Shown: positions 7,576 to 16,032, counted from the first letter of the stretch. The stretch: 64,000 nt of DNA from Terriglobia bacterium (GCA_020072585.1 JAIQGL010000009.1:62001-126000); one strand, 5' to 3'. Notes: generated from the sequence alone by a model not told the origin. Program-made: numbers and translations.

Positions 7576-7920
7576 ATGAGACTGTCTGCCGATGAAGCCA
7601 AAGAGCTACTCAATAAATGGGCCTCAGAAAAAATTCCAGTGAGAGCAGTATTTGTTGCCCGATCTGGGCATGTTGCTTCTGCATTATCGGGAACACTTTG
7701 GGGTGTCCCACCACAACGTGTAGCAGTCAAGTCATTCTCCAATCCAGATGAAGATTTCATGTATTTTCAATTTACGGGTTGTGCGTTCGAGTATGGCGAT
7801 ACCAGGGAAGCCCCTGCCACTTTGCAGGAATATGCAACAGGTAAATATGTGTCAGTGGTAACAGTCCTGCTGCCAGATTCGCTCGAACGTGTTTATTTGT
7901 TTGAGCTAAATAACGACTAG
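7576..7920 (+). CDS. passenger protein of unknown function, 114 aa
   Basis: ATG 7576 follows GAGG with normal spacing. The protein is mixed alpha/beta, acidic, with no signal peptide or membrane helix (for example DFMYFQFTGCAFEYGDT near the middle). The family is not recognised. It ends one base before the end of the converging 55-residue gene and lies inside the IS element, so it is cargo and possibly part of the defence module, though nothing in the sequence proves this. Confidence 0.65.
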   Translation: MRLSADEAKELLNKWASEKIPVRAVFVARSGHVASALSGTLWGVPPQRVAVKSFSNPDEDFMYFQFTGCAFEYGDTREAPATLQEYATGKYVSVVTVLLPDSLERVYLFELNND

Positions 7921-7921
7921 C

Positions 7922-8089
7922 TTATTTTTGTGCGCGCTTCTGTTCCTTCTTGCGTTCCTTCTTGCGCTTGTCCTTGGCTTCTCTCTTCAGCAGATCATCT
8001 TTTGAGACGGTGAATACATGGCGGAGAGCGTTATCAAATCGCTCTGATTCAGTCCTGCCGGGAATGTTTGGCGCTGGTAATGGTTTCAT
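7922..8089 (-). CDS. 55-aa Lys-rich protein coupled to AIPR
   Basis: ATG 8089 lies two bases after the AIPR stop codon, with AGGA inside the end of the AIPR gene, so translation is probably coupled. The protein has an N-terminal amphipathic part (SERFDNALRHVFTVSKDDLL) and a strongly basic tail (KDKRKKERKKEQKRAQK). This pattern is common in short accessory proteins that bind nucleic acid or regulate a neighbour. Its tight placement suggests a partner or inhibitor of the AIPR nuclease, which is an inference. Confidence 0.65.
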   Translation of the reverse strand: MKPLPAPNIPGRTESERFDNALRHVFTVSKDDLLKREAKDKRKKERKKEQKRAQK

Positions 8090-8091
8090 TG

Positions 8092-9852
8092 TTAGGATCC
8101 TGGGTTAGGTTGGGAAAATAGGTTTGGTTGGGCGGTCCCTGCTGCCGTCTTCGCTTCTTCTGAGGAACTCAAATCCTGCTCAAGGATCTTGCATTTTTGT
8201 GCATTCTTGAAAAGATTGGCCAAGTAATCGCTAGGATATCGTTCTTGCAGGGCTTGCGCCAATGCTGGGAGGATCCTGCGGGTCGCCGCCCTGCCCAGAT
8301 CCATGCTTTGCGCCTCAGATACTTTTTGATCGCGGAATTTCTTCACTTCAGGATCCTGAAAAACCAGATGCAATATGAACCTGTTACCGTGAACGGCTAC
8401 ATACCAGCCCCGAGGGTAAGGATCCTTGTTCATCTTATCCAGTTCATCCGATACGGCACGTGAGATCTGTACAGCCAGCCACATATGCCTAGCCGATAGA
8501 TGATTATTAAATAAAGTAGTGTACGGGGCTTTTTTGATGTCTCGCCATAATTGGCCAACCTCACGCTTGGCTTGAACCGCTAGTGTCACATCTCCCTTCG
8601 CACAGGCCAGCGCTATAGTCGCATCCTCAATGTTGCATCCATTTTCCTTCTGTGGATCCGCGTCGCCAGATTTGAAGGCATACTTCTTTCCATCTAGTTC
8701 CATTTCTGTGGCAAGGCGTTGCTGTTCAGTATCTAAAGCAGCAAAATCCCTGTGCTGAATTTCATTCTGAGTATTTGTTGCACGAGTGACATCTACTGCG
8801 AACCCCTCCGGGCAGCTCTCTAAAGAAATCAACCTTACATGAACCGACGCCGGAAGTTTCTGTAAGCCCAGGCCATTGCGTCGCACAGCGGCCTCCCATA
8901 TCACTCCCACAGTTTGAGCACCGTTCACGACACTCACACCCTCGCAATCAAATATGCCGACATCACGCGCATCGCCGTTTAAGAGTGTCTTGTCAACTTT
9001 TGAGCAAAGAATAGTGATGCCATTATTGAAGTACCAAAAGTGATGCGGCTCATTTGTTATAGTGCCACCGATTGCATCGTTGACATCGGTAGATCCTCTG
9101 TAAAACCTTAGATTCCGGCTCAAAAGTGGCTTGCCATGAACAGCCCAATTTGCGATATCAGAGAGACTAACCTGACCGTAATAAGCCCGATATGGAGAAT
9201 CTATTTTCCCCCATTGTCTGAGAGAAACCTGCAATTTTATTTTGTTGCCGGTAGTGGATCCGCTCAGATATGAATAGAGCCTAACGAGGTTCAGCTTTTC
9301 TACGCTAAAGACTTCCGTGTCCCCAACGTTATTTTGCTGTTCGAGGAAATTGTCGAACAACTTCTGGACAGACTCGCTGATTTGATCTGGGCTGCTATAT
9401 GCTAGCGCAAGAACAACCCTCACATCGGATCGCATCAAAAGGTTGGCTCTTAACTCGGCCTCGCGTTTCTTTATCTTGTCATTGAACCCTGAAAAATCGG
9501 CCTTAATGAGTTGCTGAATTCCATGTAGGAATTTTTGACATTCGCCCTCGTCAATTGTCCGGTTCCCATGGCTTGACCACTTGGACTGCACAATATAAAG
9601 GGTTTTTTCGTCAGCAGAAAAATGAACGGCATCAATTCCTTGATCCTGAAAACCATCAGTAACAGCTCGGGCCGCGTGTTCCGGATCCACGTCCGTGAGT
9701 ACAGTAAGGCAATATGCTGCCTGGGCTCGGGTCAGGAATTTTTTACGCTTCTCTTCGGGCTGCGCGAAAACCAGATCGCTAAGATCAATAAGATTCTCAA
9801 ACTGCTTGTCGAGAGCATGTGTTAGCCGTTGTATTGTGAGAATTACTTCCAC
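8092..9852 (-). CDS. AIPR-family abortive-infection phage-resistance protein
   Basis: A 586-residue protein. Residues 60-95 resemble a PD-(D/E)xK nuclease site (DQGIDAVHF with Asp74, then LYIVQSK with Gln89 and Lys91), as in Mrr-like enzymes. The AIPR core has FWYFNNGIT (272-280) and VVNGAQT (308-314), which I recognise as the family's conserved motifs. AIPR proteins are associated with abortive infection and DNA cleavage in phage defence. Start is GTG 9852; spacing to a ribosome site is poor, so the true start could be slightly inside. It follows the transposase by 102 bases on the same strand and precedes the coupled 55-residue gene. Confidence 0.85.
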   Translation of the reverse strand: MEVILTIQRLTHALDKQFENLIDLSDLVFAQPEEKRKKFLTRAQAAYCLTVLTDVDPEHAARAVTDGFQDQGIDAVHFSADEKTLYIVQSKWSSHGNRTIDEGECQKFLHGIQQLIKADFSGFNDKIKKREAELRANLLMRSDVRVVLALAYSSPDQISESVQKLFDNFLEQQNNVGDTEVFSVEKLNLVRLYSYLSGSTTGNKIKLQVSLRQWGKIDSPYRAYYGQVSLSDIANWAVHGKPLLSRNLRFYRGSTDVNDAIGGTITNEPHHFWYFNNGITILCSKVDKTLLNGDARDVGIFDCEGVSVVNGAQTVGVIWEAAVRRNGLGLQKLPASVHVRLISLESCPEGFAVDVTRATNTQNEIQHRDFAALDTEQQRLATEMELDGKKYAFKSGDADPQKENGCNIEDATIALACAKGDVTLAVQAKREVGQLWRDIKKAPYTTLFNNHLSARHMWLAVQISRAVSDELDKMNKDPYPRGWYVAVHGNRFILHLVFQDPEVKKFRDQKVSEAQSMDLGRAATRRILPALAQALQERYPSDYLANLFKNAQKCKILEQDLSSSEEAKTAAGTAQPNLFSQPNPGS

Positions 9853-9954
9853 AGGAAATTTGCCGGGATCCTTTGTGAAGATATTTTATCAGGATCCCGC
9901 ACACCCAAGGCTTATTTCATATTTCTCCGTTTGCCCCGCTTTAAGCGGCCATAA

Positions 9955-10935
9955 TTAGAAGGGATCCGCTTGCCCCTGTCCCTCCTTGCCGGTCAGTTCT
10001 TTATATGTGATCCGCTTTCCCACGATCTGCGAGAGGGCAATGGAGAATCTTTCGCCGTCGTTCAATCTGTTTCCGCGATTATCCTTCCGGTGATTGTAGC
10101 GGAATGCCTGCTCATCCAAATAACGGAACAGATGAAACGGCTCGACTGCTACGTAAGTGCCATTCAAACCGCGTTTCAACAGCGACCAAAAGTTTTCAAT
10201 TCCGTTGGTATGAACACGTCCAGTAACGTACCGTTCCGCGTGGTCTACAAACTGATGCACGTATTCGTCCTTCAAACCCTTGTAGGCTTGCAACTCATCG
10301 CTGTAAAGAAAAGTGCCCAGAGCTACATGCTTGTTGACGTTCTGCCTCAGAGTATCAGTGAAACGGTCGGTAATAATCTCAGTGCGAACGTGTCCACCGC
10401 GCTCGACCATTCCCATTACAAGCACTTTGTCTTTTGCGTTGTTTCCATGGCGAGTGGTGATGCGCCGCGCCTTCACATCCTTGTGCATGTTCCGGGCCTT
10501 GCCGCCGATGAAAGTCTCATCAACTTCGACCTCACTCATGCCGCCGCCGAGCTTCACAAGCGAACCTTGCTGCAAGGCAAGCCGGATCCTGTGATCCATG
10601 AACCATGCCGATTTTTGGGTGACGTTTAGTGCGCGGTGAATTTCGTAAGACGAAACGCCGTTCCTGCAATTAACAACCATCCACATAGCGGTAAGCCACT
10701 TGTCCAGACCCAATGGAGAATCTTCAAAAATGGTCCCGGTCTTGAGCGTGAACTGTGGCGCTTTGTGCTTGTCGCGGCAATGCCAGCGATTGTACTTCTC
10801 CAAAAACAGGACGTTGGCGCTTCCACACTTGGGGCAGGTGACGCCGTTAGGCCAGCGCCGCGCTACCATGTATTCGCGGCAATTGACCGGGCTGGAAAAG
10901 TAAACAATCGCTTCTTGAAGTGTGGTCGGTTCCAT
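9955..10935 (-). CDS. IS1595-family transposase (ISXO2-like)
   Basis: A 326-residue transposase. It has an N-terminal zinc ribbon (CPKCG at 34-38, WHCRDKH near 51-57), a helix-turn-helix region (SYEIHRALNVTQKSAW) and the catalytic core with Asp139 in VEVDET, Asp213 in YSDELQAY, Asn244 in TNGIENFW and Lys254, the DDN-K arrangement of the family. Length is normal and no indel is seen. I chose ATG 10935 rather than the in-frame TTG 10941 because that TTG overlaps the -10 box. Transcription from the promoter in the right inverted repeat would start almost on the ATG. Confidence 0.92.
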   Translation of the reverse strand: MEPTTLQEAIVYFSSPVNCREYMVARRWPNGVTCPKCGSANVLFLEKYNRWHCRDKHKAPQFTLKTGTIFEDSPLGLDKWLTAMWMVVNCRNGVSSYEIHRALNVTQKSAWFMDHRIRLALQQGSLVKLGGGMSEVEVDETFIGGKARNMHKDVKARRITTRHGNNAKDKVLVMGMVERGGHVRTEIITDRFTDTLRQNVNKHVALGTFLYSDELQAYKGLKDEYVHQFVDHAERYVTGRVHTNGIENFWSLLKRGLNGTYVAVEPFHLFRYLDEQAFRYNHRKDNRGNRLNDGERFSIALSQIVGKRITYKELTGKEGQGQADPF

Positions 10936-10941
10936 ACTCAA

Positions 10942-10970
10942 ATCTTAGCGGGAAAGGTCTGTTTTGTCAA
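10942..10970 (-). promoter_or_regulatory. transposase promoter built into the right inverted repeat
   Basis: On the minus strand TTGACA (10970-10965) lies inside the right inverted repeat, and TAAGAT (10947-10942) follows after 17 bases. The transposase ATG is seven bases beyond the -10. Transposase bound to the terminus would occlude the -35. Confidence 0.7.
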
Positions 10971-10983
10971 GTATATTATTACC
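10962..10983 (-). repeat. right inverted repeat of the IS1595 element
   Basis: Reverse complement reads GGTAATAATATACTTGACAA and continues AA. It abuts the target duplication CTGAAAGG at 10984-10991. Confidence 0.88.
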
Positions 10984-11089
10984 CTGAAAGGTAAAATCCG
11001 CAGGAACATAAGTTCGCTACGTTGATTCGCCTGATAGATTCTGGCGAGGGCAGGGTTCCCTCGCGTACGCTCGTGATTGCACAAAAGCC

Positions 11090-12256
11090 ATGAATTTCCT
11101 TCTCTCCGCCGGTGAGGCCTCGGGTGACACCTATGGCGCGCAGCTTGCTGAAGCGCTGCGTCATCATGCGCCTGCGGCGACTTTCTTTGGCATGGGCGGA
11201 GAGAAGATGCAGACCGCCGGATGCGATCTGCTGGTCCATGCGAATGAAGTTGCCGTGGTTGGGCTGGCTGAGGTCGTCACGCACCTGCCGGCCATTCGCC
11301 GCCGCTTTAAGCATCTGGTGGCCGAAGCCGCGCGGCGCAAGCCGGATGCCGCCGTGCTCATCGACTTCCCTGATTTCAACCTGCGGCTGGCGCGCGAGCT
11401 GCACCGGCTGGGCATCCCGGTTTTTTATTTTGTCAGCCCGCAGATATGGGCCTGGCGCACAGGGCGGGTGAAGCAGATCCAGAAATATGTCAGCAAGATG
11501 ATCGTGATCTTCCCTTTCGAGCAGGAGTTCTACCGCCGGCACGGCGTGGAGGTCAGTTATGTGGGCCATCCGCTGGCCTATGCGGCGGCGCCGCAAATTT
11601 CGCGGGAAGAGTTTGCCGCAAAGTATCAGCTCGATCCGCTGAAGCAATGGATCGCGCTGCTGCCCGGCAGCAGGCGGAAGGAACTTGCACTCAACATTGA
11701 GCCGCTGTTCTTTGCCGCGGAGATGCTGCAAGATCAAGGCGGCGACTATCAGTTTGTACTGCCCGTAGCTTCAACGCTCAACAAAGACTGGCTGGCAATC
11801 AAGCTGCATAATCTGTGGGCTTCGCCAATTCAAGTAACACTCACGGAAGACGCCCGCGCCACCATGATGCACGCACGCGCCTCGGTGGTCGCCAGCGGAA
11901 CGGCCACGGTGGAGGCCGCGCTTTCCGGGACGCCGTTCGTTGTGGTCTATCGGCTGTCACCGCTTACATGGATTCTGGGCCGACGCCTGGTACGGCTGGA
12001 CACGTTCGCCATGCCGAACCTGATCGCAGGCAGAAAGATCGTGACCGAGCTGATCCAGAAAGACTTTACGGCTGTAAATGTGGTCCGGGAGTTGAACGCG
12101 ATTATCCCAGAGGGGCCGGCCCGGCAGCAGATGCAGGCTGCACTAAAAATGGTGCAGGAGCGTTTACACGACGGCAAAGATGCGGAACCGCCCGCGCTGC
12201 GCGCTTCGCGGGAGATACTGAGGTTTTTGGGAAACACATCGGCCCTGAGCCGCTAA
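11090..12256 (+). CDS. lpxB: lipid-A-disaccharide synthase
   Basis: A 388-residue family-19 glycosyltransferase that joins UDP-diacylglucosamine and lipid X during lipid A synthesis at the inner face of the inner membrane. Recognisable motifs are SAGEASGD (6-13), YFVSPQIWAW, GHPL and LPGSRRKE; the length matches other LpxB proteins. It implies a lipopolysaccharide outer membrane. No other lpx gene is adjacent. The mobile element ends about 100 bases upstream, so the insertion sits at the edge of the lpxB promoter region and could influence its expression. Confidence 0.93.
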   Translation: MNFLLSAGEASGDTYGAQLAEALRHHAPAATFFGMGGEKMQTAGCDLLVHANEVAVVGLAEVVTHLPAIRRRFKHLVAEAARRKPDAAVLIDFPDFNLRLARELHRLGIPVFYFVSPQIWAWRTGRVKQIQKYVSKMIVIFPFEQEFYRRHGVEVSYVGHPLAYAAAPQISREEFAAKYQLDPLKQWIALLPGSRRKELALNIEPLFFAAEMLQDQGGDYQFVLPVASTLNKDWLAIKLHNLWASPIQVTLTEDARATMMHARASVVASGTATVEAALSGTPFVVVYRLSPLTWILGRRLVRLDTFAMPNLIAGRKIVTELIQKDFTAVNVVRELNAIIPEGPARQQMQAALKMVQERLHDGKDAEPPALRASREILRFLGNTSALSR

Positions 12257-12420
12257 AAATCGGCCTGGCAAGGGGTTTTCTATCCGACAACGGGCCCTGT
12301 CAGCAGCCCGGCACGACACGGACCAGTCCCTGCTGTATGCTTCCAAGTGGTTTAAAGGCAGCTTTTTTGGGAAAATTTACATCTAACCCGAGTACCTTTC
12401 AGAAGCTTGTGGAGAAATAC

Positions 12421-14397
12421 ATGCAAATCGCACGACGACCCCTGCGACGTGCCCTGGTTTTTATTGGCCTGATCGCATGCTTATGCTTCCCGGCCATGGC
12501 GGCTGACCGCAGCCGCATCAAAGCCGAGGACTACGTAATCGACGCGGAGATCGTCCCCAAGACCCACCGCCTCACGGCACATGCCAAGGTCAAATTCACG
12601 GCGGTGGAAGACGTGAATTTCGCCAGCTTTGAACTGCACAACGGCCTCCGCGTGACCAAGGTGACGGATGAAAAAGGCAAACCGCTCACACCCGAGCGCG
12701 TAACCCAGGACAACACAGTCCGCATCAGCTTTCCCGCAACCATGGCCAAGGGCACAAGCGCGACCCTGACTTTTGACTATGAAGGCGCGCTGGCCGGCGC
12801 TGATGACAGCCCGGTGGAAGGGCTGAAGCTGGCCTATATCGGCGAGGACACATCGTATCTTCTTTATCCCGGCCGCTGGTTTCCCGTTACCAATTACGGC
12901 ATTGACCGCTTTACCGCCACCATCAACGTAACCGCCCCGGCGGGGACCACGGTAGTCGGCAGCGGCAGCACTACCGCGATCCGGCCCGCAGCCGCCGGTA
13001 AAACCGTAACTACGTTCAGCTGGCAGAAGCCCAGCTTCCCGGGAACGATCATCGCCGGCAATTTCCAGGAGAGCGCGTTCGGCGGGATAAAAGTTTATTT
13101 CAGCGCCAACAAAAAGCAGTTTGCCCCTGCCTATGCCGACACAGCCAGCAAGGAGCTGGAATTTTTCTCATCGCTCTATGGCCCGGCTCCGGGCGGCGGC
13201 ACTCTCAAGCTTGTGGAACTGCCGGATGACACCGTGCCCATGTGGTGGGCGCCGGAGATCGCCGCGCTGGCCACACGCGACATCAGCGAAAAAACCAACT
13301 ATCGCTTCCTGGCCGATGCCATTGGACACCAGTGGTGGGGCGCAACCGTAAATCCCGCGAGCAAAGACGACTGGTGGCTGATGGATGGCGGCGCACGCGA
13401 CGCCGAGATGCGCTACGTGCAGAACACCGCCGGACAGCAGGCTTTTGAAGATGCCTCGCGCGATATGGCCGTGGGCGCGCTCGCCTATGACACAACGCCG
13501 CTGGGCAGCATCGGCAAGCTGGATACGTTCTCTCCGCAATTCCAGGCCCTGGCTACTGACAAAGGCGGCATGATTTTCCACATGCTGCGCTGGGTCATCG
13601 GTGACGCAGCTTTCGATAAGACCGTAAAAGAGTTCATGACGCAGTACTCCGGCAAACCCGCTTCAGTCGCCGACTTCCAGGCCGTAGCGGAAAAAAATTA
13701 CGGTGACAAGCTGACTGCGTTCTTCGCGCAATGGGTTGACGGCACTGGCGCGCCTGAATTCAAGATGAAGTACACCGTCTATCGCGTGAAGAAGGGCTTC
13801 CGCGTGGTGGGTGAAATTACCCAGGACCTTGACCTGTTCCGTATGCCGCTGGAATTGAAGATCGATACCGATGGGCAGACGGAGATGAAGCGCATTGAAG
13901 TTGTGGGCACGGACTCGGCTTTTTCGATCGAAACCTTCGGCAAGCCGCGCCGCCTGGTGCTGGACCCCAACAACTGGGTGCTCAAGAATTCCGGTGATCT
14001 GCGCGTGCGCGTGGCCATTCGCCGCGGCCAGGAGCTTACAGCGCAGGGCAACCTCTCTGAAGCGCTCACCGAGTTGAACAAAGCGCTGGACGTGAACAAG
14101 AACAGTTCGCTGGCCCACTATCGCATTGCGGACATTTTCTTCATGCAGCGCAACTATCAGTCGGCAGCCAATGAATTCCGCGAGTCGCTCAATGGTGACG
14201 GCGAACCTCGCTGGACCGAGGTCTGGAGCCACATCATGCTGGGCAAGATCTTTGATACCACCGGACAGCGTGAACGCGCGGTCAACGAATACCGCCAGGC
14301 CATCCAGACCGGAGACCCAACGCAGGGCGCTCTGGATGAGGCGCGCAAGTATCTGGAAAAACCTTACGAGCGTGAGCGGCGTCCGAACGGGAATTAG
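12421..14397 (+). CDS. M1-peptidase-like secreted protein without zinc site, TPR tail
   Basis: A 658-residue protein with a signal peptide (LVFIGLIACLCFPAMAA). The N-terminal beta region and catalytic-like domain follow the M1 aminopeptidase plan. However, the HExxH position reads DAIGH (299-303) before QWWG, so the first His and the catalytic Glu are gone, and the third-ligand Glu is replaced in WLMDGGA (Asp322). The GAMEN motif is also absent. Catalysis is therefore unlikely, and a scaffold or binding role is inferred. Residues about 560-640 form TPR-like helices. ATG 12421 follows GTGGAG; a longer in-frame extension over lpxB is not credible. Confidence 0.8.
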   Translation: MQIARRPLRRALVFIGLIACLCFPAMAADRSRIKAEDYVIDAEIVPKTHRLTAHAKVKFTAVEDVNFASFELHNGLRVTKVTDEKGKPLTPERVTQDNTVRISFPATMAKGTSATLTFDYEGALAGADDSPVEGLKLAYIGEDTSYLLYPGRWFPVTNYGIDRFTATINVTAPAGTTVVGSGSTTAIRPAAAGKTVTTFSWQKPSFPGTIIAGNFQESAFGGIKVYFSANKKQFAPAYADTASKELEFFSSLYGPAPGGGTLKLVELPDDTVPMWWAPEIAALATRDISEKTNYRFLADAIGHQWWGATVNPASKDDWWLMDGGARDAEMRYVQNTAGQQAFEDASRDMAVGALAYDTTPLGSIGKLDTFSPQFQALATDKGGMIFHMLRWVIGDAAFDKTVKEFMTQYSGKPASVADFQAVAEKNYGDKLTAFFAQWVDGTGAPEFKMKYTVYRVKKGFRVVGEITQDLDLFRMPLELKIDTDGQTEMKRIEVVGTDSAFSIETFGKPRRLVLDPNNWVLKNSGDLRVRVAIRRGQELTAQGNLSEALTELNKALDVNKNSSLAHYRIADIFFMQRNYQSAANEFRESLNGDGEPRWTEVWSHIMLGKIFDTTGQRERAVNEYRQAIQTGDPTQGALDEARKYLEKPYERERRPNGN

Positions 14398-14420
14398 AAG
14401 CCTTAACTACAAAGGAGCTT

Positions 14421-14547
14421 TTTCTGAAATCTCGAGCGCAGCGAGAGATCGCTATCGCTACGAGATGCAGGAGAACCAACCCGATACTTTTCGAAAGCTA
14501 TAGGGATCCCTCATCCGCAAAAGCGGCGGATTCGGGATTTCAGAAAG
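14421..14547. repeat. paired inverted element (TTCTGAAATC family), copy 1
   Basis: The left arm TTCTGAAATC and following GAGCGCAGCGAGAGATC is mirrored by the right arm ending GATTTCAGAA. Comparable paired elements occur at 29978-30152 and 34212-34391. It lies between two convergent genes, so one role could be bidirectional termination. Confidence 0.65.
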
Positions 14548-14581
14548 AAGTTCCTTCGTGGTCCTTTTGTGGTTTAAGTTT

Positions 14582-14962
14582 CTATTGCAGGCTTTTCAGA
14601 AAGCTTACGAGCTGCCAGCGCTGCTGCTCCGGCAGCCGCGACCATGACGGCATGCCGTTCTTCATGCTGCCGTTTTTCAACAACCATTCCAGTTCACCAG
14701 GCGTGGCTGCGCGAATACGCTCAGAGTGCAGGGTCGGATGTTTGTCCTGCCCCATCGCTTCACCGCCATGGCAGGAAGAGCAATTTTGCCGGAAGAGCTT
14801 TGCGCCAGCTGCTACCGCGTTGGCTTCGCTGTCAAAGGGGTTCTGCCGGTTGCGCGCCTTGTCCGGGACCCTGGTCATCCAGAGCCCATCACCGGCGGAG
14901 GCAAACAGCAACGTAGCTCCCAGCATGATTCCAGCAAGCGGCAATGTTTTCCTCAAAGTCAC
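14582..14962 (-). CDS. secreted c-type cytochrome, monohaem
   Basis: A 126-residue protein with an N-terminal signal segment (LAGIMLGATLLFASA) and one haem site CSSCH (Cys61, Cys64, His65). Met104 in NGMPSW is the probable sixth ligand, and the C-terminus (QRWQLVSFLKSL) forms the usual closing helix of class I cytochromes. It acts as a periplasmic electron carrier. It starts three bases after the end of the upstream outer-membrane gene, so both are one operon. The redox partner is not in the window. Confidence 0.88.
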   Translation of the reverse strand: MTLRKTLPLAGIMLGATLLFASAGDGLWMTRVPDKARNRQNPFDSEANAVAAGAKLFRQNCSSCHGGEAMGQDKHPTLHSERIRAATPGELEWLLKNGSMKNGMPSWSRLPEQQRWQLVSFLKSLQ

Positions 14963-14965
14963 GGT

Positions 14966-15862
14966 TTACCTCCTCTTCAGCCGGGAAAAGAACTGGTCAA
15001 TCTCATACGACACGCCAAAGCGCAGCAGGAAGCCATGGCTGTTGCTGTTGAGTCCCGCAGCGGGCGATAAGCTGAACGTGGGGCCGCTGGGCAGGCGGAA
15101 AGCCATCGTGGGCGCAAGGTAATGCGAAGTGTCATGCAGGCCAAAGGTGTAGCGGTCGCCCAGACCGCCATACAACTCCGCACCCAGGGCAAAATTTTCC
15201 CGGCAGAACCTGCACGCATTTGCGCTTGCTGCCAGGGCCAATGGCCGGCTCACGGCGACGGCGTAACCAAACTCCCACGGGTCGTTCTTGATGTTCTTCT
15301 CGGCGATAAAGTTCTCTGCAACATTCCAGCCCTTGAAGTTGCTGCCCAGAATCAGCTTCAGCTCAACTTCCCTCTTCTTCTCGCTGCGGTCGTTCCGGTC
15401 CAGAAAATCCGCCACGCCGTCATGCCCCACCACTTCCAGCAGCGATTTATTCGCGCCATTGATGTTTTCAAACTCCACGTACAGCACAGGATTGATCCAG
15501 TGCTCTTGTAGCAGAGGACGGAAGCGGTTCTCAAAGCGAAAACCCGCAAACACGCTGCTCTCATTCGCGGTGGTCTGCGAATCCAGGTAGACCTCTGAGG
15601 TCCACCAGGTTTTTACTCCGTACTCAAACTCCACGGAGTTCCCCAGAAAGCTGTTTCCCGCCTGCGGGAATCCGCTCACCGATTTGGTGGCGAATTCCAG
15701 GTTCCCCGGCTCTTCCATGTGGTGGGTATAGGTGACGAAATAGTTTTCCTGGGCGCGGCTACGCTGGAAAAGCGCCAATAAAGACGCCAGGCACAGCAGC
15801 ATGGCAAGGGCTCTGAAACCAGGACAGAACACAGCAGATTCTCCAATCTCCCGGAAATCCAT
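14966..15862 (-). CDS. outer-membrane beta-barrel-like protein upstream of cytochrome c
   Basis: About 298 residues from ATG 15862. The N-terminal hydrophobic signal (LAMLLCLASLLALF) is followed by RAQENYF. The rest alternates aromatic and polar residues with many short strands (VEFEYGVKTWWTSEVYL, VLYVEFENI, GFLLRFGVSYEID), as in outer-membrane barrels. The frame extends to a TTG at 15892, but that codon lies in an AT-rich palindrome (15872-15890) and lacks a ribosome site. It is co-transcribed with the cytochrome c gene, which hints at a role in an oxidase or metal-related electron path. No specific family recognised. Confidence 0.68.
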   Translation of the reverse strand: MDFREIGESAVFCPGFRALAMLLCLASLLALFQRSRAQENYFVTYTHHMEEPGNLEFATKSVSGFPQAGNSFLGNSVEFEYGVKTWWTSEVYLDSQTTANESSVFAGFRFENRFRPLLQEHWINPVLYVEFENINGANKSLLEVVGHDGVADFLDRNDRSEKKREVELKLILGSNFKGWNVAENFIAEKNIKNDPWEFGYAVAVSRPLALAASANACRFCRENFALGAELYGGLGDRYTFGLHDTSHYLAPTMAFRLPSGPTFSLSPAAGLNSNSHGFLLRFGVSYEIDQFFSRLKRR

Positions 15863-16032
15863 TTTGAAAATGAAATTGAATTTCAATTTCAAAATCGAAA
15901 TTAGAGTCTAATCCACCCCCGGTTTTAAGGTCAATGATCCGGATCACACAATTACAGAATCATTACAAATGACGCGAGACAAGTAGTTTGCTGGACAGAT
16001 CCCGACTCCTAAGCTGCTGTTAAGAAATGGGT

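Larger units (their letters stand above)
7119..10983. mobile_element. IS1595-family element with AIPR and small passenger genes
   Basis: The ends are 22-base inverted repeats (GGTAATAATATACTT shared exactly, then nAAAA, 20 of 22 matching). They are bounded by a perfect 8-base direct repeat CTGAAAGG at 7111-7118 and 10984-10991; eight bases is the duplication length established for the IS1595 family. Inside, a full-length ISXO2-like transposase lies at the right end. Four passenger genes occupy the rest: two on the plus strand, and on the minus strand an AIPR gene and a coupled 55-residue gene. Base composition is clearly more AT-rich than the flanks. Everything looks intact, which suggests recent insertion. 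Confidence 0.9.

Noticed and set aside
10939-10941. TTG 10941 as transposase start
   Set aside because: It overlaps the -10 region of the promoter in the right end; ATG 10935 fits better.
11815-12420. Upstream extension of the M1-like protein
   Set aside because: It overlaps lpxB in another frame and has no signal peptide; the start at 12421 has a ribosome site and signal peptide.
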